Source of the DNA: Rhizopus arrhizus
Lineage: Eukaryota; Mucoromycota; Mucoromycetes; Mucorales; Rhizopodaceae
NCBI GenBank assembly: GCA_024220505.1
Contig: JAKZZE010000001.1
Span: 2,170,001 to 2,234,000 of the forward strand
Length of the DNA stretch: 64,000 bases
Direction: 5' to 3'
Part shown: positions 44,412 through 58,734 of the stretch, piece by piece
Layout: each line of letters starts with the position of its first letter
Numbering within the stretch: the stretch's first letter is position 1
Notes under the pieces: generated by a model
What the model was told of the DNA's origin: nothing
What the model saw: the letters and a program-made list of their open reading frames with translations, nothing else
The model's database searches: none
Position numbers and translations under genes: made by a program

Positions 44412-44690
44412 ATGGCATCCATCCTTCATCGGAGAAACGTTACCTCGTGTGCTTCCCCTGTATGCCGTATCTGTCATAGTGATGTTGAAAACACATTTCA
44501 TTTTGTAGTAGAGTGTCCACTGAAACGGCAATTCTGGTTCTCCGTGCTGTCTTTATTTCGCCTGACAGACTAATTTCTTTACGCAACCTCTGTGTGGTCC
44601 ACTTTTGCAGCACTCTCTTCTCCTGATAATAGCATACAGTTTGCTCAGATCATATTCGCCCTTTAGGGTTTGCCTTTTCATCACCCTAGA
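44412..44690 (+). pseudogene. LINE-type retrotransposon fragment (reverse-transcriptase zinc-binding end)
   Basis: From 44412 the frame reads MASILHRRNVTSCASPVCRI then CHSDVENTFHFVVECPLKRQ and FWFSVLSLFRLTD before a TAA. It then continues in the same frame with another stop. The C-x2-C-x8-H-x4-C core followed by P and a Trp a few residues on is the zf-RVT zinc-binding domain found downstream of the reverse transcriptase in non-LTR elements. No RT catalytic domain, 5' end or poly-A tail is present, so this is a short, dead remnant between two host genes. Confidence 0.65.
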
Positions 44691-45667
44691 AATTTCACTG
44701 GCGTTGTGTTCTCAATGGCACTCTCTGGTGATTGTCAGGGGCTATAATTTTTTTCCAGCAAGACTCCAAGCTTTTGTTTGACACATCACCTGTAACGGAA
44801 TTCTAATTGTTCAATAAGTTTAAACATACAAAAAAAAAGCTTAAGGCTTTGTAATCTTTCTCCAGAGGATATGCCCTATAAACAAAAACAAGGATTTGTG
44901 AAATCAATTTATATGAGCAAAGATAGCATTTATAAGAGTGGTGATTTTTATCTTTTTTCTCACTATGTCTTATCAGGTAACTTACAGTTTTTTTTTCTTC
45001 GACAGTAAGGAGCTGGGCTGTTTATTGATTTTAAATATAGCTATAAGAATAGTCAGCCTGAAAACAGGATGAAGTTCGCTATAATAGAAATATATGGCCG
45101 AAAATAAATTGGTACTCAAGCTTTCAACACATGACATGAATACCCAGCTAAGCTGTGTAAGCACATCTAGTATGGAGAAGCCCTTTATGATAGAATGTTA
45201 GCATATTGCTCAATTTTCGCAATGATGCTGTTTAAATTGTTGGACATTTGATGCGGGTTGCTTGTGAATAAATAGCCTGAATACATGCTAGCTGTCCCTT
45301 GGGTAATTTACCCAAGAGAAAAATCATCACTTTCAAATTTAGATGCACATAAGGCCGATACATAAATTGCGAAAATAGCTTCGCATGTTTATAATATGTA
45401 TTACATAATGGATGTGCTTAATAGCACTGACTCTACAATGCGATAACAGCACTCTTAAGATTACTTTTCTTAGGTTTTCCTCATTTCTAACTCAAAGATT
45501 ATTTAGCCCATTAGTGGCAATCATTAACTTTAAAATACCTAGTAACATATACACATAGACCCTCAACAGATTGAAAATATGCAAATTCTCTCACTTTTTT
45601 TTAATTTAACTTACAAATATTCAATGTTAAGGTAAAAGCATTTTTTTATTTAACCAAATATTTACAA
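44691..45667. other. Intergenic, no feature recognised
   Basis: AT-rich spacer between the LINE remnant and the 3' end of the HECT ligase gene. Short frames such as 44982-45164 (minus) are hydrophobic and unsupported. Confidence 0.5.
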
Positions 45668-48600
45668 TTATACAAAACCAAATCCTGTAGAACATTCGCT
45701 TATAGCCTTGAAAAGATTACGACGAAGGTCCTCATAATTCTGATATTGCGGAAGATCTATTTGATTAAAACTAAATAATACACAGATTAGGCAGGGAGTA
45801 TTAATAGCTTGACAAACTAAAGCTTACCATGTATGGGCAGAAGGCAATCGGTTTATGTCACTAAATTCTTTATGAATTTGGAACTTTTGAAGACCGTTAG
45901 ATCCTTGTAAGGCTGAAAAGCCACCTAAAGGCACTTTGGAGGTTCCAGTTGCAAACTGCAGTAGTTTGGCTCTTTCCTCTTCATCAAATGAACGTACAGC
46001 ACGCCAGAACCATTGAATCTGAGGAGACTGGAAGTTGTATCCTTGGTAAACTGTATTCGCCTTCCAGTCATCTATATCGATATCCGGAAGACCAGATATT
46101 AATAATTCTAGTTCTTGTTCGTTAAAAATGCTTATAAGAGAAGATGGAATTATTTCGTGAAATCCTTCAAGGAATGCATCCATTTGCGGTTTGATGGCTA
46201 ATACAAGTCTTTGTTGAGCGATTAAATATACGTATTCATGCTTGTTCTCTTCTGTCACAGGTATATTTCTGCCGTCAGGTTTCAAATCAATCGTCTTTGT
46301 CGTGCCAAAATCATCCGTTTCCACACTGAAAGTCAAATCAATCACGTTCGTAATGTCATTTTCCAACATCCATACTAAACTCTTGTAATACGTAGGGTCT
46401 ATAGCTTCAAGATCCTTATAATCTATGGACCGACCTAAGATGAGTTTATAAAAAGATCGAGTAAAATAAGCATCAAGTAAGCGGCCATCATGAATCGCTT
46501 TTCCAATCACTCTTCCAACAAATTTGAAATAGGATAAATGGTCAGGATTTACTCCAGAGGCGCGATTGGGTAAATAAGTTAATTTATCTGCTGCAGAGGT
46601 AATGAACAAGGCATAATTGGGGTCAAACATTTGGCGAGCTAAAGCAGAGAACCATTCACGAGAGACACCACCTTCATCAACACCTTCTTCGTCCTGGAAA
46701 TGAACCTTTAGCTTTCCGTATCTGATCTCATCACCTGTACGATCTTGCAGTTGTTGATATGTGTCTTCAAATATATAGTCACGACGGATGCTAAGTTGAA
46801 GTGGAGGAAACTTTTCGCGAGAACTGCTTTCTTTATAAAGAGCTTCGTTAAAGTAGGACCGCTTATTATCAAACTCGAGGATCTTAGGAACAGTGACCAG
46901 ACAAAAGAATGAACCATTCATCAGGGGCGGATTATTGCGTATCATTGTATTCAATATTTTCTTATGCTCTTCAGTAAATTCAACAAAGAAATACCATTCA
47001 TCTGCCAGCATATCTAAAGTGTAATAGTCTCTAGCTATACACATAAAGCACTCAACTAGAGGAAGCAAAACTGTAGCTACATCCATTAAATCTTCCTTGT
47101 CACATATGATTCGTAAGCATGATCCAAGCAAACACCAAAGAGGCTGGAATTTGAGCTCTTTGTAAACCTCGATGGCCATTTTCTTTTTCTCTTTCCCATT
47201 TTGTTGATCTACTTGACGTGTCCAAAGAAAGTGCATGGTATTCAAAACGCGAAGTAATTTCATTTGATGTGCAGTTGCAGTTGAGAATTGCTTCAAAGCC
47301 GATGTTTCCATTTGTGTTCCAGTTTTCAATTTCTCCAGTATAGAAAGTAATACTTCAAGATCTTTGAATATTTGCTCGGCAGACTGATTTGCTACTAACT
47401 TCAAATTTTGAATGATTTTTTCAAATCCTTCTTCAAGATAAGACAGGTTTGATAAAGTGCTAAGGACGAACCTAAATGTACGGCTGGAGCATTCGTTTGT
47501 AGTCAAAACGCGCACCATTCGCTCAAAATATTCGGTTGGAATATTTGGAAGTAGATCTTCTGGGTCTACCTTTTTACCCCCTGATTTAGTTTTTTCATCA
47601 AGTTGCTTAACAAGGCCTCGTATAGGGTGACATATCTTGGCTAATACTTCCATGAGTTGCTCCGTTAATTTTGAATTGTTTAAGAATGATGGCCGTCTTA
47701 AAAGGTCAATGAGGACCAGGAATGAATACTTGTGTTTACCATTTTCCATATTTTCAAATCTTTCGTTTTCCGATAGGAAATAGCGAAGAGAATACCAATT
47801 CCATGTAATTACATAATATATAATTTCCAAACATCTTTGGGAGATCAAACTAGGTGTCTTGTTTACAAAATTGCTAGTTTTTCTTTCTTTTTCCACACCT
47901 TCCACTTCATCAGACTGACGAAATAATCGAGAAAAGCTACGGTCAACAGCAGCTAAATCTGAGCATTCGTCTTGAAGTATACAAATTAACAAGGAAAGTA
48001 GATCGGTGCGCGTCTTGGTGTTTTCGCACAAGTTAAGCAGAAGACGATTGAGTAAAGCTTTAACGATAGATTGAGGGACAAACAATAGACGTGTCAGAAT
48101 GGCTAATTGGGAGCGATCAACAATACGGATAGCATTAGAATATCTTGTAAAAGTTGGTGGGATTGCTTGACTATCGTTAGTCGCTTCATAGAAGGCATCA
48201 TCATCAGAAACTCGCGAATCAGAAGTCCTAGCAGCAAATATGTCTTCTTCCACTTGCTCTTCTGTTTGTCCAGGATGACTTTCTGGGCTATATGGTATAG
48301 CTTCTCCCTGATCTTCAGAATCTTGTCGTCTTCGGCTAACAAGAACTTCCTCTTCGCGAAGTAAGTCTTCACGAACATCATCAGGTAAAGCGGCTAAAAA
48401 TTCAGGATCGAGGCCTTGTTCTGCAGAAAGTTCAATCACAGGTTGATGGCCTTCCATTTGAGCATTAAGGATCTCAGTGCGAAGATCTTCGGGAAGCGCT
48501 TCCAAAAATTCAGTATCAAGACCAGATCCAGTAAGGTCCATTTCTTCGCCGCGAATGACTACACGGATTCCATCTTCACGCTGCTCTGCTTCCTCATCCA

Positions 48601-51600
48601 TATCTTCTACTTCTCCATGCGATTCATGATCTTCATCATTATTCCTAGAATCAAAAAAGACCTCATCCATGCTTTCTCTATCTTGATCATTTTCTTCTGT
48701 ACTGTCCGGATGAAGGATGTTTATTAGATGCTCAGCTAATACAGTGGTCTTTGCTGCAGCAGTAGAAGTAATATGAGCCATCTGTGTAACTTGGTCCCAG
48801 CGATCTACAGTCGCTATTGGTGTAAATTCCAGCAATAACTGCAAAACATTTTTGTCTTCATTATCAGTTGAACGACTATCTTCTTCAAGAGTGGGTACAG
48901 TGGTAGGAGTGTTACAATCTGAAATGAATTGCGATCCTGGATCAACATCTAGGATATCCTCATCAGTACCGGCATCTCTTTCCCGTCTATTTTGAGAGGA
49001 TACAACAGATCGAAGCATAAATAGGGCGCCATGTCCAATAATATCTTCATAAGGCTGTAAATGAGACATAGAAGCGTTTCCTGTGAGAGCCTCTTTTATT
49101 TCACTAGCACTGTGGCTGACATAGCCTCGCAGAAGAGGATGCAGAATAATATCATCTCTAATAGCTGATGATTCTCCTGGACGAAAACTGAGCTCATTGT
49201 TTGAACTAAGGGCCATAGTAACTGACGGTATATCTATTTGTTAAAAACTGTTTAGTTACATGCATATGATTGCCATTCACTTTATATGTTACGTATAGCA
49301 TTTGAGTGGTTGTTTACTCCCATATTTCGGGCTGTATAAGTAGATAATTAATGTCTATTTCATTTTTAAAGTACAAGTATTTATCTTACAACCGTTAGCA
49401 TAACGTCTTCTCATAGCAAGATCATAGCCTCGAACACCATCTACAGGCTCTTCTTCTTCTTCAGTATCCTGATCTTCATCCGCCAATGGATTGTCCTATT
49501 CACTCATCTAGTAAGTAAAAGGCCTATCTCTCTTTTTTGCATATTAATTCACCACAATGGAAAACTCTCTTTGTAATTCACTGTTCGCTGCTCGCCAGTC
49601 ACTATCGTTTTCAGATTCAATATCGTCACTCATCTCAGAATAATCCAAATGAGAAGAATCGTCTGTGTCATAAGAAATAGGAGAACCATCTTCATCTTCA
49701 TCCGAAGATTCATCAGTACTATCAGATCCCTATTCATTAATGCAAGTTAGCGTTTCTTTTTTTTTTGCGCAACAAATAATCCTCTTTAAATAAATGAAAA
49801 TAACAATACTTCTTCGTCAGTATCAGGAAGATGATGACGGTGGTTTCTCATCAGTTCATCCATTTCCCTATCTTCCTCGTCTTCTTCATCTTCCACTTCA
49901 TTCATACTTTCATTCTCTGTACTCTCTTCATCTTGTATAATTTCAATGACTTCCTCTCCAGAGCTACATGAAAAGTTATTAAAAGAAACCACTTAATAAA
50001 AAAAAGGAGCTATAGTATACCTTGCCATTTCTATATCTTCATCATCACTGCTTTCGTCCATACTACTACCCTCTTCTTCTTCTTCTTCTACAGCAGTGCC
50101 ATCTAAAATAGCCATAGATGAGTTTCTATAAAGTTCATCCATGTCGTCTACAGGAGATTCACTTCTTTGATGAAACATATCAAAATACTTTGCTTGATCG
50201 ACTTCTTCTTCTTTGTCTTCCTCTGTGGGGGTTTGCTGAAGCCGACTCGCTATTTTGGTCAGCTTTTCTAGAGGACGAAGTAGAGCATTCAATATTGTCT
50301 TGGCGTGCGGATAGTTGACATCTACATCTTGAATGGCATCGATCAAAAGTTGAACAAAGTTGTTATCTAACATTAATTTGGACAAATCCATAACGTTGAC
50401 ATCCTTGATGTTTGGAGGCGAGATGTAGTCTGGATTGATGGCTGCAGGCCGAGCGTTCAAGATGTGGTAACATAGCTCAGAGAGTGCGTAGTACTTTGTA
50501 TATTTTTTACTATTCTTTGCCTTTGCCTTGATGTAATAATCAAAAAACCTAGCAATGGCTTGCAAGACATGCCTTCGAACTGTTTCCAACATCTCCGACC
50601 GTTTTTTCTCCTGTGTTCCTTGTTTATTCTGCCTTTCTTTTTGATGTTTTTGTTGTTCTTGCTGCTGCTCCTGCTGCTGATCTTCAGATCCTTCTGATTC
50701 ATCTGATGACCTGTCCTCGATCGATCTTGCGTTTATAGAATGAGTTGTATCGTAACATAAAGCGACAAGTAAACCAGTTGTCCAAATATAAATACCCTTT
50801 TTTTTTCGTTCTGTGTCTGTTCTGGCATTCACAGGGCCAAATGGTACTAAAATGTTGAGTAGTAAGTTGAGAATAGAACGATCCGAATTGGGCACCATAT
50901 CAGGAGCATAATGGAATTCAATATCCTTAGGTATCTCGTAAGAGATAACATCGTATTTACAACTTGGATAAGACGAAACAAGCTCCAAAATACACTCAAT
51001 CAAATAGCCAGTATAACCAAACTTCCAGTTGCTTTGGCTTTCTGTTGCCTGGACCTTTACAAGCTCATGTAGCAAGAAATGGATTACTGATCTCGATTCT
51101 ATGTCACCAGGGACATCTTCATTTTCCTTATTGTCGTCTTCATTTTCTGTATTACCAATATAATGGATGGTAGTTTTACCATTCGCTCTGTTCTTTATGC
51201 GACATACTTGCTTACACACGTTAAAAAAATTAGCTGGAGATCTCAAAAAGACAGCTTGACCTGCTTTGACTATTTTGTCCATACTGACATCTCCTGAAGT
51301 GTATCTTCTTGCCCAAAAACAAAGCCATTCTTTCATGCATTCTTCCATCACGCGCTTGTTTTCAATAAGATGACGTAAGATGATAATAACATAAGCTTGT
51401 TGAACCTTGATGCTTGACTCAAATTTAGCACGGGGACGTTTTAAAAGAGCTTCCAAGCCATTTGACGTCAAAAATTCACCAACTAAATCTGTTCGTTTGG
51501 TCAAGCGTATAAGGATACGCAGGGTGGCGAGTAGATTGTCCTCAGAAAGAATATCGAGCGATAACAATTGAATACAGTGTTCTAGCAAACGGGTTGCTTG

Positions 51601-54600
51601 ATCATGCTGAAGCACTTTGTCAGTATCAATCTCTTCTTCTTCTTCTAAGTCATTCTCTGATCGTGCGATGTGTGTTTCCAATATCAGAAAAAGAGTTGTT
51701 AGCCATTTTGGATTTGGGAACTCTGGAGTGGTAACCATCATGTTCAAAAAGTCAGACCAACCCACAAAATTTGATATGGTCGATACCCATTGAACCGCAA
51801 AATCATGTACCTCAGGCTCCCTTAACATAAGAGCAAAGATACGGATCCTATTAATGCAGGACTCAAAGAGAGCTCTCTTATCCGTGTGCTCGGCTGTCAT
51901 GCCCTCAAAGAACTGAGCCATGAGTTTTGTGTTTTGCCCAGTTTGTCTGGGACCGCCGCAGATGAGAGCGATAAGAGTATCACGTACAATAAAGTCCAAG
52001 TCATCCCGGTCTTGAACGAGCTGAGTAAGGATATTTGGTAGGTTGTCTCGTATTTGATCACGAGTGTGATTTAACAATAGAGCAGCTAGCTTAGTATCTA
52101 CGATGGGAGAAAAGTCCGAGCATTCATCCTCTTCAATATCTTCATAATCCTCATCATGATCGTCCTCCGGAATATCATCTGTATCTTGAACAAGGTCATC
52201 ATGTGTCACTGGTTCCGAGTATAATGCTTTTATAAGAAAGAAGTTGAGGCTAACTAATCGATCGTTTGTATAACCTTCTTCAATGAAAACGTGTGCTGAA
52301 GACGATTCTGAATCCACAGTCATGTCTCTCTCACCATGCACATATAAACACTGCTTTACACAACCAAGTAAGGCACGAATAGAAAGCTTAGGAAACCTGG
52401 CAAGGGATGAGCATTCGAGAAGGGGATGGATTTTCAAAATTTCTGAACGAACAAACATCAACCAGTTTTCTGGGAAGAGCAGTGCGAGTTCCTTTTGCTG
52501 TGCGGCTGTTTTCTTAAGAGTATGATTTGAGTAAAGATTAGGAAGAGCAAGATGGTGTAAAGCCGGGAATAGGAGCTCAAGACATAAGTTGATCCGTTCA
52601 AAGAGGGGCGTCTCTTGCTGGTTCTCCTCAATCATAACTTCTACTTCATGCCAAAGCGGTTTCGCCAAGTTATCAATTATCCACCTTACACCACCTAGCA
52701 TACCAAACCAGACAGCGACAAGAGATACCATGTGCCGACGCTCTTTATCTTCCAGTATGAGCATAGAAAACAAGGCAGATATAGCGGCCACATAGTCGTA
52801 CCGGCTTTCAGAGGACCCTGATTCTTGCAACCATCGAAAATTATTCAGCATGAGATTTGCTATACCCTGCGAAATCAAAAACAATTTGCGTCCTTCTTTC
52901 ACGGATAAGTTTCTATTGCTGTATGGCTCTAATTTAATGATACTTTGAAGTAATGGCATAATCACAGGACTAACACCTCCTAATAACTCTGCAAATCGTC
53001 TGGTATTTACAATCTTGGGGTCCGTCAAATCAGATTGTTCAACTTCTTCAGCTGTCCCATCACTATTGAGTTTGACTTCTTTGGCATACCATGGTCTAGG
53101 AACGGCATTTCTAAGCAAAATATTTTCCCAAATCAAATATCTACAGCGTGACAATCAAAGAAGAGGCCCAAATGAGTATTTGTAATTTTCAAGACTTTTT
53201 TTTTTTTTTGTACCTGTGGATGAGTCCTAAGAGTTCGAAAAAATCATCATTCTGTTCATTATTTTTTAAACGATTCTTGCGATTTACATATAGCCAATCA
53301 ATGAAATCGTCACACGGTTCATCTTTTTGGAGAACAAGTAAAGCAAGTGTGCTAGAAAGCAAACCTACATGTCCAATCAAAAAACTAAACTCACGGAATA
53401 CCCGATTTCCTTCTTTTAAGAGTTCTAAGTTGGTGCCTACAAAAAAGTAAGTTAAACAAGTCTTGAGAATAAAGATTGCTTGTATACCATCCACATAGAT
53501 GAAGTCTGCAACTGAACTTCTTTTTGACGGCCCAGGTTTAATAACAATAGAAGCAATTTTTTTTACTTCATCGACAATGGCTTCCACAATCACCATAGTT
53601 TGCTTTTCGGTAAGGACTTTGAAGACATCTGAAAGAGCACCAAATGCGTTACTAAGATAATAATCAAAAGGAAGCACAGGAAGAGAGTAATATTGCAAGA
53701 GGATTTTATGGCCATTGTAATTTATAAACTCCTTTGCATTACCAAATTCCAAGAAACCCTCTAAGAACTAAAATAGCAAAATGAGTATTAGTATTATTAT
53801 TGCTGCTGCTGCAAGAAAATATATGTAAAAACGACTTACCCTGGCAACCATTTCAATCATGGACAATAAACGATTCTCTACTTTAGCATTACCATCACGT
53901 AACGGAACCTTATTATAAACAAGTACATGACTATTATCTTCTGGTTTGCCTTCATCCGATCCACCCAACTTAATCACTTTTTGAAGCATATCATGAACAC
54001 AGCTAAAAATTTGCCCCTTTAATGCAGGCTGGTGCCGAACAAATTCACTCATTTCTCCTCCAATCTCACTTGTATCCGCCACCTCCATTGGATTTCCTAG
54101 AAAGTGAGATGAAGAAAGCAGATCAAAAAAGTGGAAAAGCGGCTGAGTTTCTTGAAACATTTCTAGGCCTTCTTCATTTAAACAGGTCGCACTAAAGGCA
54201 TCAATGACATTCAAGAACAGTGTCACATCACAGTAACCATCATATGTCTTGAAAGCCTTTAAAAACGTTTGAGGAACCTGAACTTCTTGCAGAACTGCCA
54301 ATGATGTTGGCTCCATGTGGATATAGCTTGCATACAAAGACAAAGCAAGTCCAAACACGGTTGAACCAAATAGTGTGTGGTGCTCCATGATTTTGCAGAG
54401 TACATAAGGGATACTTGTCTCCATTAGATTGCGTAGTGAGCTACCTGCACCACTACTTTTTATCATACGAATAAAAAATCTTAAAATGCTCTTGATGAGC
54501 ATAATAGAATCATGATGATTATGCCCATTGATGCATGTATCTATTTGGAATTTGAGTGCCTTTATAGACGCATTTAATCCATTTGAACTGAAAAAGTTTA

Positions 54601-56182
54601 GATATGCATTATCTAGGCTATCAAATGCAACATCAAGTAATGAAATGACTTTTGTAAGGACCTAACAGAGAAAGAAGTAAATCTACATGTATTTATCAAT
54701 ATATATGTTGTGATTTTACATTTGGCTGAATATTTTCATTGTCGATTATATGAATAGAGACATTAACAATACCAGCGGATGATAGCATTTGACCACCGAT
54801 TGCTGTATCTGTCAAGTAAGACAAAAGGGTAAAGAATGCATCCAAAAATGATTGTGGATAAGCTAATGATAAAAATATGATTATTTAGTCCATCATGTTT
54901 TTTTTTTTTTATCTTTCTCTCTTCTTACCTGATTCATTTGATAAACGGCGTAAGGTATGAAGCAAGATACCATGATTCGCAGCAGCATTTAACGCGTTTA
55001 AAACCTCAGCCAATTTTATTCTGTGTCTTGCAATGGCGTCTAAAGCATATAAAGCGTACGTTTGAATGTCCTATCTCTTATTAGCAATATAAAAGTATAT
55101 ACTGCTGCCACTTACTATTGGGATATGATTGTCATAGCATACAAGTTGAGTGATCTGCATAATTAAATTTGGTTCATAAATATACAGTCTATTTTGGGCT
55201 GTCGTCTCTGGCATTGTATGAGCTATATTATAAGAAGGCGTTAAATCACTTGCATTTCCCTTCATTTATGCATAAAAATAATAAAAACTACCTAAAATGA
55301 TAATAGACATAAGCCGAATTTTAAGCAATTGCCTGCGAGCGCTTATACTATTGTTATGATTCGCTAATCTAATTTTATTCAATAATTCAAAATGATATTC
55401 GCTTGGCACTTGATGTTTGTTAACAATTTCCCAGAAGATATCCTGATCTGTCTCTATCTCCCCCCTAACTGTCGTAGCAATCGATTCCAATTCTCCACCT
55501 TCCTCTTTATAAAACGACATTAAAATCTTATTCTCGTGTTTAGGTTCAGTCGATATCAAAAATGCTATATCCCCATTCTTTGCCAATTCTGTAATTACTT
55601 TGTCTTTCTGAATCGAAAAATTTGACTGAGCAGCTGTTGGATTGCTCATGCGCTGAGCTGGTTTCAGTAATAAGGCAAGCGTCGCTTCCAATACGTCTAT
55701 ATCGGTTGTATATAATAGAGAGTTGAGATGCTATAAAGAGAGTGGAATTAATTAACAAATCCTGTATTTTTTTTTTTCATTCTTATTACTTCGTATGAAT
55801 TATACAAATTTCTGTTGGAACAATTATCAAATAAGAGCCTTGTAAAATTTAAGATTGACAGCACTGTTTGCTTTGTAGCTATGTCAAAGCAATTGTTTTG
55901 TATGTGTTGTTTCATCCCGTACTCTTTACATATACTTTCCAATATCTCATCAAAACGGTTTAGAACAGTTACAAATTGAAAAAAATCACTTCTTGGATAA
56001 TTCCACTCTTTTATTTCTTCTGCCCATGGCTTGATCTCGTCTTCTTGTTCCAAGTGGCGTATAATATTACTTAATTCTGGTGGCTTTATTATAAAAGAAA
56101 TCGTAAGAAAGTGAAATCTTTAAGTTTTAAACAAACTTACAAGTGAAGGCAGAGTCTTTATGGGAGTTCTTTTGATCTTCAT
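45668..56182 (-). CDS. TOM1: Giant HECT E3 ubiquitin ligase, TOM1/HUWE1 family
   Basis: A 10.5-kb gene of about a dozen exons, product roughly 3,200 aa. It starts at the ATG at 56182 (MKIKRTPIKTLPSLPPELSN). The N-terminal DUF908/DUF913 armadillo-like regions span about 56.1-49.9 kb, with long acidic tracts (for example EEEEEGSSMDESSDDEDIEM). Two ubiquitin-binding UBM-like motifs follow (LDTEFLEALPEDLRTEIL, LDPEFLAALPDDVREDLL), then the HECT domain (LQLSIRRDYIFEDTYQQLQD, VHFQDEEGVDEGGVSREWFS). The last intron hides the catalytic end: PSAHTW in the unspliced frame becomes SAHTCFNQIDLPQYQNYEDL after splicing, with the thioester Cys in HTCFN, ending GFGFV. This family targets unassembled ribosomal proteins, histones and others. 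A complete gene with no missing motif. Confidence 0.93.
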
Positions 56183-57163
56183 TTTGATTTTAATATAAAT
56201 TTTTGAAAAAACAAAAAAGAAAAATAGTAAAATTATCCAAAATAGTCCAGAAAATTGTTGGCATTTTTCTGAAAAAATGTTTCACTTTATCGCAAGTGTC
56301 TTTACTGGCGATTTCTTTCTATACAACTAAAGTTTTGAGAGATATAAAGGATACATCTAACCTGGTTAATCATATCACTATTTTCCCTATTGAAGACCGT
56401 AATCCATTGTAACCTCTTCAAAATCTGTTCATAAACTGAATGTTGTCGAATATTCTGGCAACAAAAAGTTTTTTTTTAGAATTATTTGACAGTTGCTAGG
56501 TACATGTTTGTACAAGACGAAGACTGATATACTTGATAATTTAAAGTACTTACAAAGATCATGCTCTATTCACTTTATGTTCTTGGTAGATATTGCATGT
56601 AATTTTATTAAATCAAAATTTAAAACGATTTGCTTATTTGCGTAGTTCCTATACGACCCCTCTTTGGCGCAGTAGTTTGATTCATTCTGCCCAGGTAAAA
56701 ACCTTTTCAGTGCCAAAATAAGAGTTATCTATTCTTTCCCTTTTGCATTTATCTTGCTTAGTTTGAACAATGCTGCATTTATAGGCTCATTTTCCTTTTG
56801 AGCAACTCCTCAATTGTCTAGTGCAATAACCAAATCAGTCTTTGCCAAGTACATGTGCTTGGAGAAGACACCGCTAAAGATAATAAGTTATCTTTTTTTT
56901 TACCCTTTTCTTTAGCCGTTTTAATGTGATCAACACTATAATTTTAATCATCATTGCAAGTACTTAGAAAGTTTACTATAGAACATTCTAAAGAAATAAA
57001 TTGAAACGCAAATTTATATTCTCAACACTTATTTTATATTAATCTAGCCAAAAGCTTGAAACTAGCCTTTACAGTGTAGTATCCTAAGTATTGCACTAGC
57101 ATATCACTCGATTACCTCTTAATAATGATGAACCGGCTAATAATATTGAAAATGGATAGAAAA

Positions 57164-57200
<37 letters not shown>

Positions 57201-57805
57201 AGCAGCATATTTCTACCAAAACTGTCTTTGGGAAGGGTAAATGCTTAAACTTTTATAATAAAAGAACGCGTCTAGTGCTATTATGTCTTAGTTATACAAC
57301 ATTTCACAGACGTTACTAACAAGGGGAAATCAGTAAATCACTGCCAATATCTACGATGAGCATGTTAATTACAATGACGACGCCAGAGTGAATGTTGATA
57401 CCCAAGTGCCAACACGAAATAAACAAACCTAAATTTCAGTTTCATTTGACAAAAGAAAGCTCAAAGAATAAAACAATATATTGGCCTTTTAATAATAATA
57501 AAAAAATCATGTATTGATGTTTTTGTAGAGATCAATAATAGACTGCTATTATTTCTATTCTAGCTCATTGATGAGCAACATTAAATTATTCATTTAGAAA
57601 AAAGTAAACAACAAATCGAACTAGAGATTGTACATGCAATAATAAATAATTGAAGAAAGTAACAATTAATTGTTGAGAGACTAATGCGCTATTTTAGAAA
57701 GAAAAAAAAAAAGCATTGTATCATTTGAAAGTTTTTTTTTTTGTGGTATTTATTTTTAATAATAAAAAAGGTATACAAAAAAGTAATAAATAATGTTAAA
57801 AATGA
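56183..57805. other. Intergenic with tRNA-like half and poly-T
   Basis: 1.6 kb upstream of the HECT gene. At 56658-56675 the sequence CCTCTTTGGCGCAGTAG resembles the 5' arm and A box of a tRNA, but no B box or 3' half follows. A T run of about 36 lies at 57164-57199. No supported gene. Confidence 0.5.
57164..57199. repeat. Poly-T homopolymer
   Basis: A T run of about 36 in intergenic DNA. Confidence 0.95.
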
Positions 57806-58734
57806 TCAAGATGAGTTATCTACATAGTTGAGAACAACACCAACAAATTCATCTAATATTCTATTTGAATTAACATACTTGATCCCTTCTTGTTTTTTTT
57901 TAAAGAATGTATGCATAGATGGTAGAATGCGGTCTTCTAATGATGATACTTCACTATTTTCTATTGGTTGCTGTTCTTTTATGCAACTGGTATTACTGCA
58001 AACGCTACTATTACTACTACTACTGCTACTGCTGGTACGGCGTTGTAAAGTGGGAGATAGATCAGGTAAAAGAGGTGAAGAAGAACAAAAAGCACGTTCC
58101 ATTTGATGAATAGAAGGCAATTCAATCTTTTGCTGTAGTCCACTATAAAACGGCAACTCAATCAAATCTTTTGTTGGACTCGCTTTGCGTTCAAGCATCA
58201 TGCGTCTACCTAACCTTCTGGCTATTTCCTCTCTTACAAATCCTTGCTTTTCAGGTGAATCATGATCTCCAAATTTCTGACGTGCTAGTCGATAGACTCT
58301 ACATCGTAAGTCATTTTGTCTGTTTTTTTCTCTATTTTCAGCTCTCCATTTACGCATTCTATCATTATTACTGTAGATAGAAAGTAAGTATAATTAACTC
58401 ATGATTTATTATCAATCACCTTTCAGTGGTTTCTTCTTTAGAAATTATTTTCTTTGAGTGTCCTTTCCATCGTTTTTGATCACGACTTCTTATATAAGGT
58501 ATATTATGGATATTAGGATTTTCCATATGTCGCTTTCTATATATTCTATGCATTAGTTGATATACATATTGTAAGGAGCATATATTTACAGATTGGAACG
58601 AGTGGCAAATACTAAATAAGAAAGTTAGATATAAAAAAAAAAAATCATAAAAATATTCATATATCTTGTATACATTTAGGACATTGTGAACAAGGAAATA
58701 TTTTGGAGCTTGATTGTTCTTCATCTAATATCAT
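57806..58734 (-). CDS. Nuclear regulator with C2H2-like finger and DUF3020-type basic domain
   Basis: Four exons (58734-58674, 58611-58590, 58545-58420, 58370-57806) give 257 aa. The second exon is only 22 nt. Spliced, the N-terminus reads IFPCSQCPKLFATRSNL then IYRKRHMENPNIH, a C-x2-C...H...H arrangement like a C2H2 finger with unusual spacing. It is followed by RSRDQKRWKGHSKK and the block NNDRMRKWRAENREKNRQND, LRCRVYRLARQKFGDHDSPE, FVREEIARRLGRR, which matches the fungal DUF3020-type basic region (RKWR-N-EKNR-NDLRCRV-RRA-LFG). The rest is Ser-rich, with a TAC/CAG triplet tract encoding poly-Ser. Probably a DNA-binding or nuclear protein; targets are unknown. Confidence 0.78.
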
